Assembly: GCA_964242595.1 (NCBI GenBank)
Contig: CAXTBC010000091.1
Coordinates: 1 to 10,031, forward strand
Reading direction: 5' to 3'
DNA from: BOG-908 sp964242595
GTDB taxonomy: Bacteria > Pseudomonadota > Alphaproteobacteria > Acetobacterales > Acetobacteraceae
Length of the DNA: 10,031 nt
In this document: positions 1 to 7,797 of the stretch, in pieces
Layout: every line of letters starts with the position of its first letter
Numbering within the stretch: position 1 is the stretch's first letter
Translations under genes and position numbers: made by a program
The notes under the pieces: generated by a model
The model's input: the letters and a program-made list of their open reading frames with translations, nothing else
Databases searched by the model: none
Told to the model about the DNA's origin: nothing

Positions 1-12
1 ACAGATGGGGGT

Positions 13-54
13 CTGGGGCCTCGAGGCCCCAGCGGGGTTTGGGGCAGAGCCCCA
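13..54. repeat. Pair of GC-rich hairpins, intergenic repeat-like element
   Basis: Two strong inverted repeats stand side by side. Positions 13-32 form a perfect 20-bp palindrome centred on CTCGAG. Positions 40-45 (TGGGGC) pair with 49-54 (GCCCCA) around an AGA loop. Short G-runs (7-11 and 34-37) separate or precede them. This is seen directly. Similar GGGGC/GCCCC hairpin clusters are common between genes in GC-rich alphaproteobacteria, where they act as dispersed repeats or terminators; that family assignment is from memory. There is no T-tract after either stem, so a simple intrinsic terminator is not clearly supported. The gene to the left is outside the window. Confidence 0.6.
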
Positions 55-504
55 CGCTTGTCTATAGGTCAAAGTTTACGGCCGTTAGTATTACCTCGCG
101 GCGATCGACGTCTACCTGGCCCAGGACTGCCCGGGAGGCGAGCCGGGTCGGGCGTCGTTCCGGCAGGACCGCGCACGAGCCTCGGCAGGCCAACTGGGCT
201 GACCGAATAGAGATCAAGGCTGCGCTGGCGCCCGCAGGCGCTGGTCAAACCTGTCAGAAGAACGTCTTCCAACTGTTGGCGGAACGCCTGGCTGGCGATT
301 GGCGTTATTGTCAACACTCCGTTCTGCGCCGATTCGACGATCATTACGGCTGAGTGCTCGCGGCAGCGGGCCCTTGCCCCGGCACAGAAACCACGGCGGA
401 CGCTGGACGCTGACTTCCGCAAGCTGCTTCTTCGTCGAAGACGTCGGGATAATCGGTCGAACCCTACGGCGCCTTCGCGTGGGAGTATGGCTGCACGGGC
501 GCTG
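55..504. other. Intergenic region without a supportable gene
   Basis: About 450 bp between the hairpin pair and the 3' end of the ABC exporter gene. Short open frames exist on both strands, but none has a recognisable domain, a convincing ribosome binding site, or a length beyond what high GC gives by chance. One plus-strand frame at about 69-203 reads plausibly as protein, with a stretch YYLAAIDVYLAQDCPGGEPG, but an in-frame TAG precedes it and a stop ends it at about 200. A perfect short inverted repeat, TCTTCG-T-CGAAGA, lies at 429-441. It has a one-base centre and is too tight to be a likely terminator. The region may be decayed coding sequence. I recognise nothing in it. Confidence 0.4.
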
Positions 505-2322
505 TCACCGGTATCCTGCCGCCTGCAGCTCGAACAGCTCGGCATACCGCCCGCCTTGCGCCACCAGTTCCGCATGCGTTCCATGCGCCTCGACCCGGCC
601 GCCGGCCACCACCAGGATCTGGTCGGCCATGCGGACGGAGGAGAAGCGGTGGGAGATCAGGACCGCCGTGCGGCCGGCACTCAGCGCCTTGAAGCGCTCG
701 AACACCTCGAACTCCGCGCGAGCGTCCAGGGCGGCGGTCGGCTCGTCCAGGATCAGCATCGCCGCATCGCGCATGTAGGCGCGGGCTAGCGCCACCTTCT
801 GCCACTCGCCGCCCGACAGCTCCACGCCGCCGCGGAAGCGCCGCCCGACCATCTGGTCGTAGCCGGCCGGCAGCCGGCCGATCACCTCGTCGGCGCGTCC
901 GCTGGCGGCGGCCTGCTCGATCTTGCCGCGGTCGGCGCGATGTCCGATCCGGCCCACGGCGATGTTGTCGGACGCGCTTAGGTCGTAGCGCACGAAGTCC
1001 TGGAAGATCACGCCGATGCCGGCGCGTACGCTGTCCAGGTCGTACTCGCGCAGGTCGTGGCCATCCACCAGGATGCGACCCTCGTCCGGGTTGTATAGCC
1101 GGGTCAGCAGCTTCACCAGCGTGGTCTTGCCGGCGCCGTTCTCGCCCACCAGCGCCAGCACCCGACCAGCTTCCAGGCGAAAGCTCAGGTGGCGCATCGC
1201 CCATGCCGGCGCGTCCGGGTAGCGGAAGCCCACGTCCTGGAACTCGATACCGCTTGCCAGGGTGGCCGGGAACGCCAGTCCGTCGGACGGCGAGACGATG
1301 GCGGCGCGCACGTCTAGGAACGAGAAAAGGTCCTGCAGGTACAGCGCCTGGCTGGCCAGCGACGACAACCCGGCCAGCACGCCCGCCAGCAGCCCGCGCA
1401 GCCGCAGGAACGACGCCGCTAGGAAGGTCAAGTCGCCCACCGTCAGCCCGCCTGCAACCGCGCGCCAGGCCAGGTAGGCGTAGGCCGCGTAGTAGCCCAC
1501 CGTCCCCAGCGCCGCCAGCAACGCGCCCGATGCGGCCCGGTGCAACGCGAACGCCGTGTTCTCCTGTTGCATCGCCACCGCCAGTTCGCGGTAGCGGCCG
1601 ATCAGGAAGCCGTGCAGGCCGAACAGCTTGACCTCTTTCGCGGTCGACGTGCTGGCGCCGGTCTGCCGCAGGTAATCCAGTTCCCGCCGGTCGGTGGTGC
1701 GTTTGACGTTGATCTCGTAGGCCAGGCGGTTGAACCGCACTTCGCCGACAAAGGCCGGAACCAGGGCTGCCGCGAGCAGCAGGATCAGCCAGGGTGCGTA
1801 GGCGGCAATCCCGGCGGCGAAGCCTGCCAGGGTGACCAGGTCCTGCGCCTGGCCGAGCAGCAGGCTGACCAGGCCGGAGCGGCCGCTGGCCTGCCGCCGG
1901 GCACGATCGAGCTTGTCCTGGGTTTCGCTGTCCTCGAAATCCCGCAGGTCCAGCGTCGCGGCGTGCTGCATCAGCTGCAGGCTGGTCTCGTCGCTGAACC
2001 GGTCGGACAGCAACTGGTTCAGCAGCGCCACGGCCCGGCCGAGCGCATCGGCCAGCAAAGCCAGCAGCAGCTCGGCGCCCAGCAGCAGGCCCAGCCTCCA
2101 CAGGTCGTTTGCGGGCTCCGGCAGCCGGGACCGGCGCACCACCTCGTCGATGATCAGCTTGCCGACGAACAGCGTGGCGATGGGCAGCACCGCGCGGACT
2201 AGGCGCAGGCAAGCGGTCGCCAGCGTCAGCGCCGGGCTGGTGCGCCAGATCATGGCGATGAAGGGCGGCAAGGTGCGCAGCGCACCCAGCCGGTCGCTGA
2301 TTGAAGGGCGGCTCACTTGCAT
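505..2322 (-). CDS. ABC exporter, fused permease and ATP-binding protein
   Basis: A 605-residue half-transporter expected to work as a homodimer in the inner membrane, exporting an unidentified substrate. The N-terminal part (about 1-340) holds hydrophobic segments typical of a type I exporter membrane domain. The ATPase domain shows Walker A GENGAGKT at 393-400, Q-loop Q441, signature LSGGE at 502-506, Walker B LILDEP at 523-528 and H-loop H558. The signature carries E where LSGGQ is usual; this is a known variant in exporters of this type. The start ATG is preceded by AAGGA with a 7-base spacer, which supports it. The ends match a complete family member. There is no N-terminal peptidase domain, so a bacteriocin-processing exporter is unlikely, and no neighbouring gene suggests a substrate. 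No partner membrane-fusion or outer-membrane gene is visible. It is divergent from the decayed region on its right. Family assignment is firm; substrate unknown. Confidence 0.93.
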   Translation of the reverse strand: MQVSRPSISDRLGALRTLPPFIAMIWRTSPALTLATACLRLVRAVLPIATLFVGKLIIDEVVRRSRLPEPANDLWRLGLLLGAELLLALLADALGRAVALLNQLLSDRFSDETSLQLMQHAATLDLRDFEDSETQDKLDRARRQASGRSGLVSLLLGQAQDLVTLAGFAAGIAAYAPWLILLLAAALVPAFVGEVRFNRLAYEINVKRTTDRRELDYLRQTGASTSTAKEVKLFGLHGFLIGRYRELAVAMQQENTAFALHRAASGALLAALGTVGYYAAYAYLAWRAVAGGLTVGDLTFLAASFLRLRGLLAGVLAGLSSLASQALYLQDLFSFLDVRAAIVSPSDGLAFPATLASGIEFQDVGFRYPDAPAWAMRHLSFRLEAGRVLALVGENGAGKTTLVKLLTRLYNPDEGRILVDGHDLREYDLDSVRAGIGVIFQDFVRYDLSASDNIAVGRIGHRADRGKIEQAAASGRADEVIGRLPAGYDQMVGRRFRGGVELSGGEWQKVALARAYMRDAAMLILDEPTAALDARAEFEVFERFKALSAGRTAVLISHRFSSVRMADQILVVAGGRVEAHGTHAELVAQGGRYAELFELQAAGYR

Positions 2323-2415
2323 GTCGCCGTCCTTGGCGTCCAGCGCTTGGTGCCGTCCCTCGGAATACGCCGCCCTCCATCATTCGGCCGGTGAAATCGT
2401 CGCCGCGTGCAGTAT

Positions 2416-2445
2416 GTATAACGCCAACTTGCCTGCACGGTCGAA
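2416..2445 (-). promoter_or_regulatory. Possible promoter of the ABC exporter gene
   Basis: On the minus strand, TTCGAC (2440-2445) and TTATAC (2416-2421) are separated by 18 bases and lie about 95 bases upstream of the exporter start codon. This is the most A/T-rich spot in an otherwise GC-rich spacer. The -35 match is poor, so this is only a candidate sigma-70-type promoter. The 176-bp spacer holds no gene that I can support. Confidence 0.25.
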
Positions 2446-2498
2446 AGAGGGAATGCCACCGAGTTTGTTCATGGTCAGCGCCGGGCAAGGCGACGGCC

Positions 2499-2866
2499 GT
2501 GCACGTTAACCGGATCGCGATCGAGCTCCGGGTCGCCATCCGTTACGATCCGACCACTCCGGAATTCGGGTCTCTTGGGCACATGATCATCGATTTCGAC
2601 GAAAGCGGCGACACGGCGCTGCTCGTCGGCAGCGTCGCCTTGAGGGAGGCGGGAGGGTGGGCCCTGTTCGAAGGCCACCTTGACATCGATTTCAACGAGA
2701 TGGGTCGATCCACCTGGAGGAACGGCTCGAGCTGTTCAAGGATCTCGTCGCCCGGATACCGAAGCTTGATTCGGTCCGATGGTGCGCCGAGGACCCGGAC
2801 GATCCGACGAACATCAAGCAGGTCATTGCCGCTTCCGTGCAAGGACTCGTCGCCGGCGACTCTACC
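2499..2866 (+). pseudogene. Frameshifted hypothetical protein gene
   Basis: From a GTG at 2499, one frame reads VHVNRIAIELRVAIRYDP, continues through an acidic, ordered-looking stretch (DFDESGDTALLVGSV) and reaches FNEM at about 2691-2702. There it turns into unlikely serine- and arginine-rich sequence. Moving to the next frame at 2702 restores protein-like sequence: IHLEERLELFKDLVARIPKL, then DDPTNIKQVIAASVQGLVAGD, ending at about 2866. The simplest reading is one gene of about 120 codons broken by one lost base (or two gained) near 2702. The frame then runs without a stop into the transposase remnant, so its 3' end is probably missing, perhaps cut by the insertion. I do not recognise the family; there is no signal peptide or membrane segment. 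The GTG start has only a weak AAGG upstream. A sequencing error at 2702 could mimic the frameshift, but the decay next door favours a real pseudogene. Confidence 0.5.
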
Positions 2867-2877
2867 AACGCCCAGCG

Positions 2878-3224
2878 CGGCCCAACCAAAACCGGTTCAT
2901 CTTACTCGATCGGTCACTTTCACATCGACATCGCCAAAGTCCGCACCGAGCAGAGTAAGCTCCATGTTCTTGTCACTGTCGAACCAACATCCAAACTCGC
3001 TTTGTCGAGTTGCACGAGAAGGTCAGCCGTCGAACCGCTGCCGACTTTCTCCGCACCCTGATCAAGGCCGTATCTTGACGCGTTCACACAATGCGGACAA
3101 CGGCACAGATTTTACAGCACTCCGAGAACGTCGGTTCAACAGCCGCTGGAGTCAACGCGCCATGCAGGCCGCAGAGCCCATCTGGGCTCACGCGTTCGAA
3201 TACGCCTGCGGCCAGGCCGACATA
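2878..3224 (+). pseudogene. Remnant of an IS481-like DDE transposase
   Basis: Pieces of the integrase-type catalytic core of a transposase appear in three successive frames. Frame one (to about 2996) reads IGHFHIDIAKVRTEQSKLHVLVTVEPTSKLA, matching the first catalytic Asp strand of the family. Frame two (3001-3090) reads FVELHEKVSRRTAADFLRTL, then IKAV, an in-frame TGA at 3076-3078, and RVHT. Frame three (3096-3224) reads DNGTDFTALRERRF, with the second catalytic Asp in DNG, then AHAFEYACGQADI. The order and spacing fit IS481-like transposases (FHIDIAEVRT, SKFAFVELHEKA, TDNG). At least two frameshifts and one stop are present. The N-terminal DNA-binding part and the C-terminal region with the catalytic Glu are missing, so it cannot be functional. 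The remnant stops 10 bp before the dsbD stop codon. I saw no terminal inverted repeats or target duplication. Assignment to IS481 rather than another rve-type family is from remembered motifs. Confidence 0.75.
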
Positions 3225-3234
3225 CTTTGGTTGC

Positions 3235-5238
3235 CTATCCCCCCACTCGAGCCATGATCAGCCCAGGCGTAAGCACCTGCGGCAGCACCTCGGGCTCCCC
3301 CGCTTCAGGGTAGAACACGTAAAGCGGCACGCCGGAGCGGTCGAAGCCGTGCAGGTAGGCGGTGATGGCGGCATCCTGCCGGGTCCAATCGCCCTTCAGA
3401 TAGGCCACACGGTGCCGCGCAAAGGCGTCCTGTACCGCCTGCGGCGCCAGGGCCAGGCGTTCGTTGACCAGGCACGTGATGCACCAGGCAGCGCTCATGT
3501 CTACCAGCACGGGCTGGTGGGCGGCGCGCAGGCTGGCCAGGCGCGCAAGCGAAAAAGGCTCGGCCGCGCCAGCGCTGCGCGCCTGAGCGGCGGCCGGCGC
3601 GGGCGCGGCAAGCAGGACGGCGGCGAGTAGCGCCAGGCTGGCGGCGCCGCCAATCAGGGCGGCCAGGTTGAAGGCCAGCTTGCGCTCGCGCGGTTGGCCG
3701 GCGCCGTAGGCCCAGGCCGCGAACGCTACCAGCAGAAAGCTGGCGAGCACCGCGGCCAGGCCGGCCTGGTCGGTCTGCTGGCTGGCAACCCACACCATCC
3801 ATAGCGCCGTACCGTACATGGGAAAGGCCAGCACGTGCTTGAGCGTTTCCATCCAGGCGCCCGGGCGGGGCAGCAGGCGTGCGGTGGCGGGGTTGAGGGC
3901 GAGGGCCGCATAAGGGGCGGCTAGGCCCAGGCCGAGCGCGGCAAACACCAGCAAGCCGGCGGCCGGCGGCATCGCCAGCGCCGCGGCGAGTGCGGCACCC
4001 ATGAACGGCGCGGTGCACGGCGTGGCCACCACCACGGCCAGCAGCCCGGTAAAGAAGCTGCCGCGGGCCGCCAGGCCCTGTCCCGCGCCGGCAAGCTGGG
4101 CGCCCACCATGAATACGCCCGACAGGTTCAGCCCGATGGCGAACAGCAGCCAGCCGGTGACGATGGTGAAGCCGACGGACTGGAACTGGGTGCCCCAGCC
4201 CGCCGCACCGCCGGCCGCGCGCGCGATCAGGGTGACGCTGCCGATCGCCAGGAAGGCGGCCAGCACTCCCAGCGTGTAGAGCGCCGCGTCGCGCCGGACC
4301 GCCGAACGCGCGGCGCCAGAGAGCTTGGCCAGCGAGAGCGCCTTGAAGGCAAGGACCGGCAGCACGCAGGGCATCAGGTTGAGCACCAGGCCGCCGGCGA
4401 ACGCCAAAGCGAGCGCCTCCAGCAGGCCGGTGCCGGTGCCGGCAGGGGCGGCGTCGGCGGCTGGCGCTGCCGCTAGCCCGGCAGTGATGGCCAGGTCGGT
4501 CGTCTGGCCGCCACGATCGGTCAGGCGCAGCACGCCGGCGAGCGGGCCGACCAGCGTCTTGAGCGGCTTGAGCGCCAGGCTGACCCGGTGCGGCGACACC
4601 TGCATCGCCTGGGCCGCGCCCTGGTCGATGATGCCCGGCTCGGCCGGGAAGAAGACGGCGTCGCGCAGCTCCAGCCTCGGCGCGTCCAGCCAGAGCAGGC
4701 CGGTCGCGGTGACGTGGGCGACGAACGGGCTGGGGCGCGGCGTGCGCGCGTCGGCTGCCTGAAACAGGGCGGCCTGGGCGCCAGGGGCGGCGTCGCCGGC
4801 CGGCAGTATCAGGTGGAAGCGGGCTTCCTCGGGCACGCACACCGCCTTGCAGACCAGCCATTGGGCGCGCGCGTCCAGCGAGGCCGGGCCGGGACCGGGC
4901 ACCGTGGCGGTGACCGGGAGCAGCACCTCGCCGGTGTAGGCGTAGCTGGTGAACGGGCCTTCGCGCAGCAACTCGGGTGCGGGATAGACGATGGCGCCGG
5001 CCGAGGCGCCGGTAATGTCGAGCGCGGCAGGTGCGCCGGCGTCGCCCGGGTTGGACCAGTAGGTGTGCCAGCCAGGGGCCAGGCGGAGACGCAGGCCCAG
5101 GCGGAACGTACGGCCGGCCGCCACGCTGTCCTGCTCGCTGACCAGCGTGGCGGTGTCACGCGACGTGGAAAAAGGCAAGCTCTCGGCGGCACGCGCCTGC
5201 CCGGCCAGGATCAGCAAGAGAACGATCAACAAACGCAT
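3235..5238 (-). CDS. DsbD/ScsB-type thiol:disulfide interchange protein
   Basis: A 667-residue inner-membrane protein that moves electrons from cytoplasmic thioredoxin to periplasmic thiol proteins. From the chosen ATG (5238) it begins with a signal peptide (MRLLIVLLLILAGQARA). The periplasmic N-domain (about 20-250) carries C130 and C134 in a WLVCKAVCVPE motif, the ScsB-like form of this domain. The membrane core (about 270-545) holds the paired cysteines C291 (NLMPCVLPVL) and C408 (ATPCTAPFM). The C-terminal thioredoxin-like domain has the CITC active site (C586, C589) in a SAAWCITC context. All six redox cysteines expected are present, so it should be active. A TTG at 5292 in frame would add 18 residues, but the ATG directly precedes the signal peptide and is preferred; its ribosome site (GGGA) is weak. 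The C-terminus (LTPGLIMARVGG) looks natural despite the adjacent transposase scar. The partner substrate is not in the window. DsbD is the nearest general name; ScsB is the alternative. Confidence 0.93.
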   Translation of the reverse strand: MRLLIVLLLILAGQARAAESLPFSTSRDTATLVSEQDSVAAGRTFRLGLRLRLAPGWHTYWSNPGDAGAPAALDITGASAGAIVYPAPELLREGPFTSYAYTGEVLLPVTATVPGPGPASLDARAQWLVCKAVCVPEEARFHLILPAGDAAPGAQAALFQAADARTPRPSPFVAHVTATGLLWLDAPRLELRDAVFFPAEPGIIDQGAAQAMQVSPHRVSLALKPLKTLVGPLAGVLRLTDRGGQTTDLAITAGLAAAPAADAAPAGTGTGLLEALALAFAGGLVLNLMPCVLPVLAFKALSLAKLSGAARSAVRRDAALYTLGVLAAFLAIGSVTLIARAAGGAAGWGTQFQSVGFTIVTGWLLFAIGLNLSGVFMVGAQLAGAGQGLAARGSFFTGLLAVVVATPCTAPFMGAALAAALAMPPAAGLLVFAALGLGLAAPYAALALNPATARLLPRPGAWMETLKHVLAFPMYGTALWMVWVASQQTDQAGLAAVLASFLLVAFAAWAYGAGQPRERKLAFNLAALIGGAASLALLAAVLLAAPAPAAAQARSAGAAEPFSLARLASLRAAHQPVLVDMSAAWCITCLVNERLALAPQAVQDAFARHRVAYLKGDWTRQDAAITAYLHGFDRSGVPLYVFYPEAGEPEVLPQVLTPGLIMARVGG

Positions 5239-5289
5239 CTGTAATCCCGGTAAAGCAAACGCCGCAGGAAGAAACCGCGACAGCCCGAA

Positions 5290-5323
5290 CAAAAGCTTTT
5301 TGCTTCTTTTCTCGAAAAAGAAG
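5290..5323 (+). repeat. Dispersed hairpin repeat, copy 1
   Basis: A/T-rich island in the dsbD-hrpB divergent spacer. It reads CAAAAGCTTTTTG and then a hairpin with arms CTTCTTTT (5303-5310) and AAAAGAAG (5316-5323) around CTCGA. The same unit recurs in opposite orientation at 7798-7832, with about 30 of 35 positions identical. It lies about 50 bp upstream of the dsbD start and 60 bp upstream of hrpB, so it sits within the shared promoter region. There is no T-tract on either side. Function unknown; such repeats often mark transcript ends or fold in RNA. Confidence 0.7.
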
Positions 5324-5382
5324 GCCTTCCTTGCCTGGCGACACCGGCCCCAAACGCCGCCAGCAGCCCTACATAGGCACGA

Positions 5383-7788
5383 ATGGACCGCCCCGCACTC
5401 CCGATCACCGAAGCGCTGCCGGAACTGCTGGCGGCTCTACAAGCCAAGCCGAACGCCGTGCTGGTGGCCCCGCCCGGCGCGGGCAAGACCACCCTGGTGC
5501 CGCTGGCCCTGCTGGACGCGCCGTGGTGTGCCGGCGGCCGGATCGTGATGCTGGAACCCCGACGCTTGGCCGCAAGGGCGGCGGCGACCAGGATGTCCGC
5601 CCTGTTGGGCGAGCCCGTGGGCACCATCGCCGGCTACCGCACTCGGCTGGAAAGTGCGGTCTCGGCCGCCACGCGCATCGAGGTGGTGACCGAAGGCCTG
5701 CTCGTGCGGCGCCTGCAATCCGATCCGGGGCTGGAGGGCGTGGCCTGCGTGATCTTCGACGAGGTGCACGAGCGCGGGCTGGATGCCGACCTGGCGCTGG
5801 CGTTCTGCCTGGACCTGCAACGCGCGTTACGGCCGGAGCTGCGGCTGCTGGCGATGTCGGCCACCGCGGACGGCGCAAGGCTGGCCGGGCTGCTGGACGG
5901 CACCGTTGTGCAGAGCGCCGGGCGGATGTTCCCGGTGGCGCAGCACCACGCCGCGCGCGACGTGCCCGGCGTGCGCGAGTTGCCGGACGCGATGGCGCGC
6001 GCGATCCGGGCGGCGCTGGCCGCGCATGACGGCGACGTGCTCGCCTTCCTGCCCGGCATGGGCGAGATCCGCCGCACCGAACAGGCGCTGGCCGGCTGCG
6101 GCGCGCTGGTGCTGCCGCTGCACGGTGACCTGCCGCCGGCCGAGCAGGACCGCGCGCTGACGCCAGCGCCGGGCCGCCGCGTGGTTCTGGCCACCTCGAT
6201 CGCCGAGACGTCCCTGACCGTGCCGGGGGTGCGGGTGGTGGTGGATGGCGGATGGCGGCGCGTGCCGCGGCTCGATCCGTCGAGCGGCCTGACGCGGTTG
6301 GAGACGGTGCGGATCAGCCGGGCGGCGGCCGAGCAGCGCGCCGGGCGGGCAGGGCGAGAGGCGCCGGGCGTGGCCATCCGGCTGTGGACGGCGGCGCTGC
6401 ACCGCGGCCTGGCGCCGTTCAACCGGCCGCAGGTGCTGGAAGCCGAACTCTCCGGCCTGGCGCTGGACTGCGCGGCTTGGGGCGCGGTACCCGCCGACCT
6501 GCCGTTTCCCGACGCGCCGCCGGCAGGCGCGCTGGCTGCCGCCGTGGCGCTGCTGGGCCTGCTCGGCGCCGTGGACGCGCAGGGACGGATCACCCACGCC
6601 GGGCGGCGCATGGCGCGATTGGGCGCGCACCCGAGGCTGGCGGCGATGATGCTGGCCGCCCCGGGGCCGGAGACGGCCGCGCTGGCGGCCGACCTGGCCG
6701 CCCTGCTGGAGGAGCGCGATCCGCTCCGCCACTCGGCCAGTGCGGACGTCGGCACCCGGCTCGCCGCCATCCAGCACGGCGCGGCCGAGGCCGACCGCGG
6801 CGCGCTGTCGCGCATCCGCCAGGCGGCGGCGCAGTACCGCCGTCGCCTGGGCACGCGCGCCGCGGCCGACGGCGACGCCGGCGCGCTGCTGGCCGCGGCG
6901 TTCCCGGACCGCATCGCGCAGCGGCGGGGCGAACCGGGATCGTTCCGCCTGTCCGGCGGCGGCGGGGCACGGCTGCCGCAGGCCGATCGGCTGGCGCAGG
7001 CCGGGCTGCTGGTGGTGGCCAGCCTGGAGCAGAAGGCGTCGGCACAGATCAGGCTGGCGGCCGCGCTCGATCCGGACAACTTGCCGCCGGGGATCGCGGC
7101 CCAGGTGAGCGAGTTAGTGGAGAGCGGCTTCGACGCGGCGAGCGGCGCGGTGTTCTCCCGCCGCCGCCGTCGCTACGGCGCGCTGGTGTTGGAGGACCGG
7201 ATGGTGCCGGCCGCCCCGGAGGCGGTGGCGACCACGCTGGCCGGGGTGTTCGCCGCGCGGCTGCAGGCGCTGCCGTGGACCGATGCCGCGCGGCAGCTGC
7301 AGCAGCGTGCGGCGGTGTTGCGCAGGCTGGAGCCTGACACACCGGACCTCTCCGACGTGGTGCTGGTCGCCGAGGTAGGAGAGTGGCTGGAGCCGCATTT
7401 GCTTGGCCTGAACCGTTTGGCGGACGCGGCGCGGCTGGATTTGGTGGCGCTGCTGCGGGCCAGGCTGGGCTGGGCAGCGGCTTCACGGCTGGACCGCGAG
7501 CTGCCGGCGCATTTGGACCTGCCGGGCGGGCGGGCGGGCGTAGATTACGGCGCGGCCGTGCCGGTGGTCTCGGCTCGTGCGCAGGCGTTCTACGGGCTGG
7601 ACCGCACGCCGGCGCTGGCGGGCGGCAGGGTGGGGGTGCAGCTCAGCCTGCTCTCGCCGGCGGGGCGGCCGGTGGCCATCACCGCGGATTTGCCGGGGTT
7701 CTGGCGGGGGGCCTGGGCGGACGCGCGGCGGGACATGCGGGGGCGTTATCCGCGGCATGCCTGGCCTGAGTTTCCTTGGCAAGTTTAG
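5383..7788 (+). CDS. hrpB: ATP-dependent helicase HrpB (DEAH box)
   Basis: An 801-residue superfamily 2 DEAH/RHA-type helicase, expected in the cytoplasm and presumed to act on RNA; its physiological role is poorly defined in most bacteria. Motifs occur in order: Walker A GAGKTT at 32-37, LEPRRLAA at 57-64, TEGLLVRRL from 103, DEVHE at 126-130 (the DEVH form of motif II), SATAD at 159-163, FLPG at 222-225, TSIAETSLTVPGV at 271-283 and QRAGRAGR at 318-325. The helicase-associated region follows, then the HrpB-specific C-terminal domain ending in MRGRYPRHAWPEFP, typical of the family. The length is close to the usual 800-850. The ATG has only a weak AGG upstream, but the N-terminus (ITEALPELLAAL) is that of HrpB, which fixes the start. 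It is divergent from dsbD by 144 bp and convergent with the RHH gene. Hairpin repeats flank it on both sides. No defects seen. Confidence 0.96.
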   Translation: MDRPALPITEALPELLAALQAKPNAVLVAPPGAGKTTLVPLALLDAPWCAGGRIVMLEPRRLAARAAATRMSALLGEPVGTIAGYRTRLESAVSAATRIEVVTEGLLVRRLQSDPGLEGVACVIFDEVHERGLDADLALAFCLDLQRALRPELRLLAMSATADGARLAGLLDGTVVQSAGRMFPVAQHHAARDVPGVRELPDAMARAIRAALAAHDGDVLAFLPGMGEIRRTEQALAGCGALVLPLHGDLPPAEQDRALTPAPGRRVVLATSIAETSLTVPGVRVVVDGGWRRVPRLDPSSGLTRLETVRISRAAAEQRAGRAGREAPGVAIRLWTAALHRGLAPFNRPQVLEAELSGLALDCAAWGAVPADLPFPDAPPAGALAAAVALLGLLGAVDAQGRITHAGRRMARLGAHPRLAAMMLAAPGPETAALAADLAALLEERDPLRHSASADVGTRLAAIQHGAAEADRGALSRIRQAAAQYRRRLGTRAAADGDAGALLAAAFPDRIAQRRGEPGSFRLSGGGGARLPQADRLAQAGLLVVASLEQKASAQIRLAAALDPDNLPPGIAAQVSELVESGFDAASGAVFSRRRRRYGALVLEDRMVPAAPEAVATTLAGVFAARLQALPWTDAARQLQQRAAVLRRLEPDTPDLSDVVLVAEVGEWLEPHLLGLNRLADAARLDLVALLRARLGWAAASRLDRELPAHLDLPGGRAGVDYGAAVPVVSARAQAFYGLDRTPALAGGRVGVQLSLLSPAGRPVAITADLPGFWRGAWADARRDMRGRYPRHAWPEFPWQV

Positions 7789-7797
7789 AAGCAAGCA

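Noticed and set aside
86..94. TAGTATTAC, resembling the nonanucleotide at rolling-circle origins of CRESS-DNA viruses
   Set aside because: No flanking stem places it in a loop, no Rep gene is present, and a single 9-mer match is weak.
60..100. Loose resemblance on the minus strand to the rRNA segment GGCCGTAACTATAACGG
   Set aside because: Only about eight bases match in a row and the flanks do not align to 23S rRNA.
464..2539. Long open frame on the minus strand in another frame of the ABC exporter gene
   Set aside because: It is rich in Arg, Ala, Gly and Pro with no domain, and overlaps a complete exporter with all ATPase motifs; it is a high-GC shadow.
3174..3189. Perfect GAGCCCA-TC-TGGGCTC inverted repeat as a terminator for dsbD
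   Set aside because: The loop is too tight, no T-tract follows in the dsbD direction, and it lies inside the transposase remnant.
3305..4861. 518-codon minus-strand frame overlapping dsbD
   Set aside because: Low-complexity Arg/Ala/Gly sequence; the DsbD frame has a signal peptide, redox cysteines and membrane segments.
5634..7079. 481-codon minus-strand frame opposite hrpB
   Set aside because: Antisense shadow of a high-GC gene, Ser/Ala/Arg-rich, no domain; HrpB motifs are complete on the plus strand.
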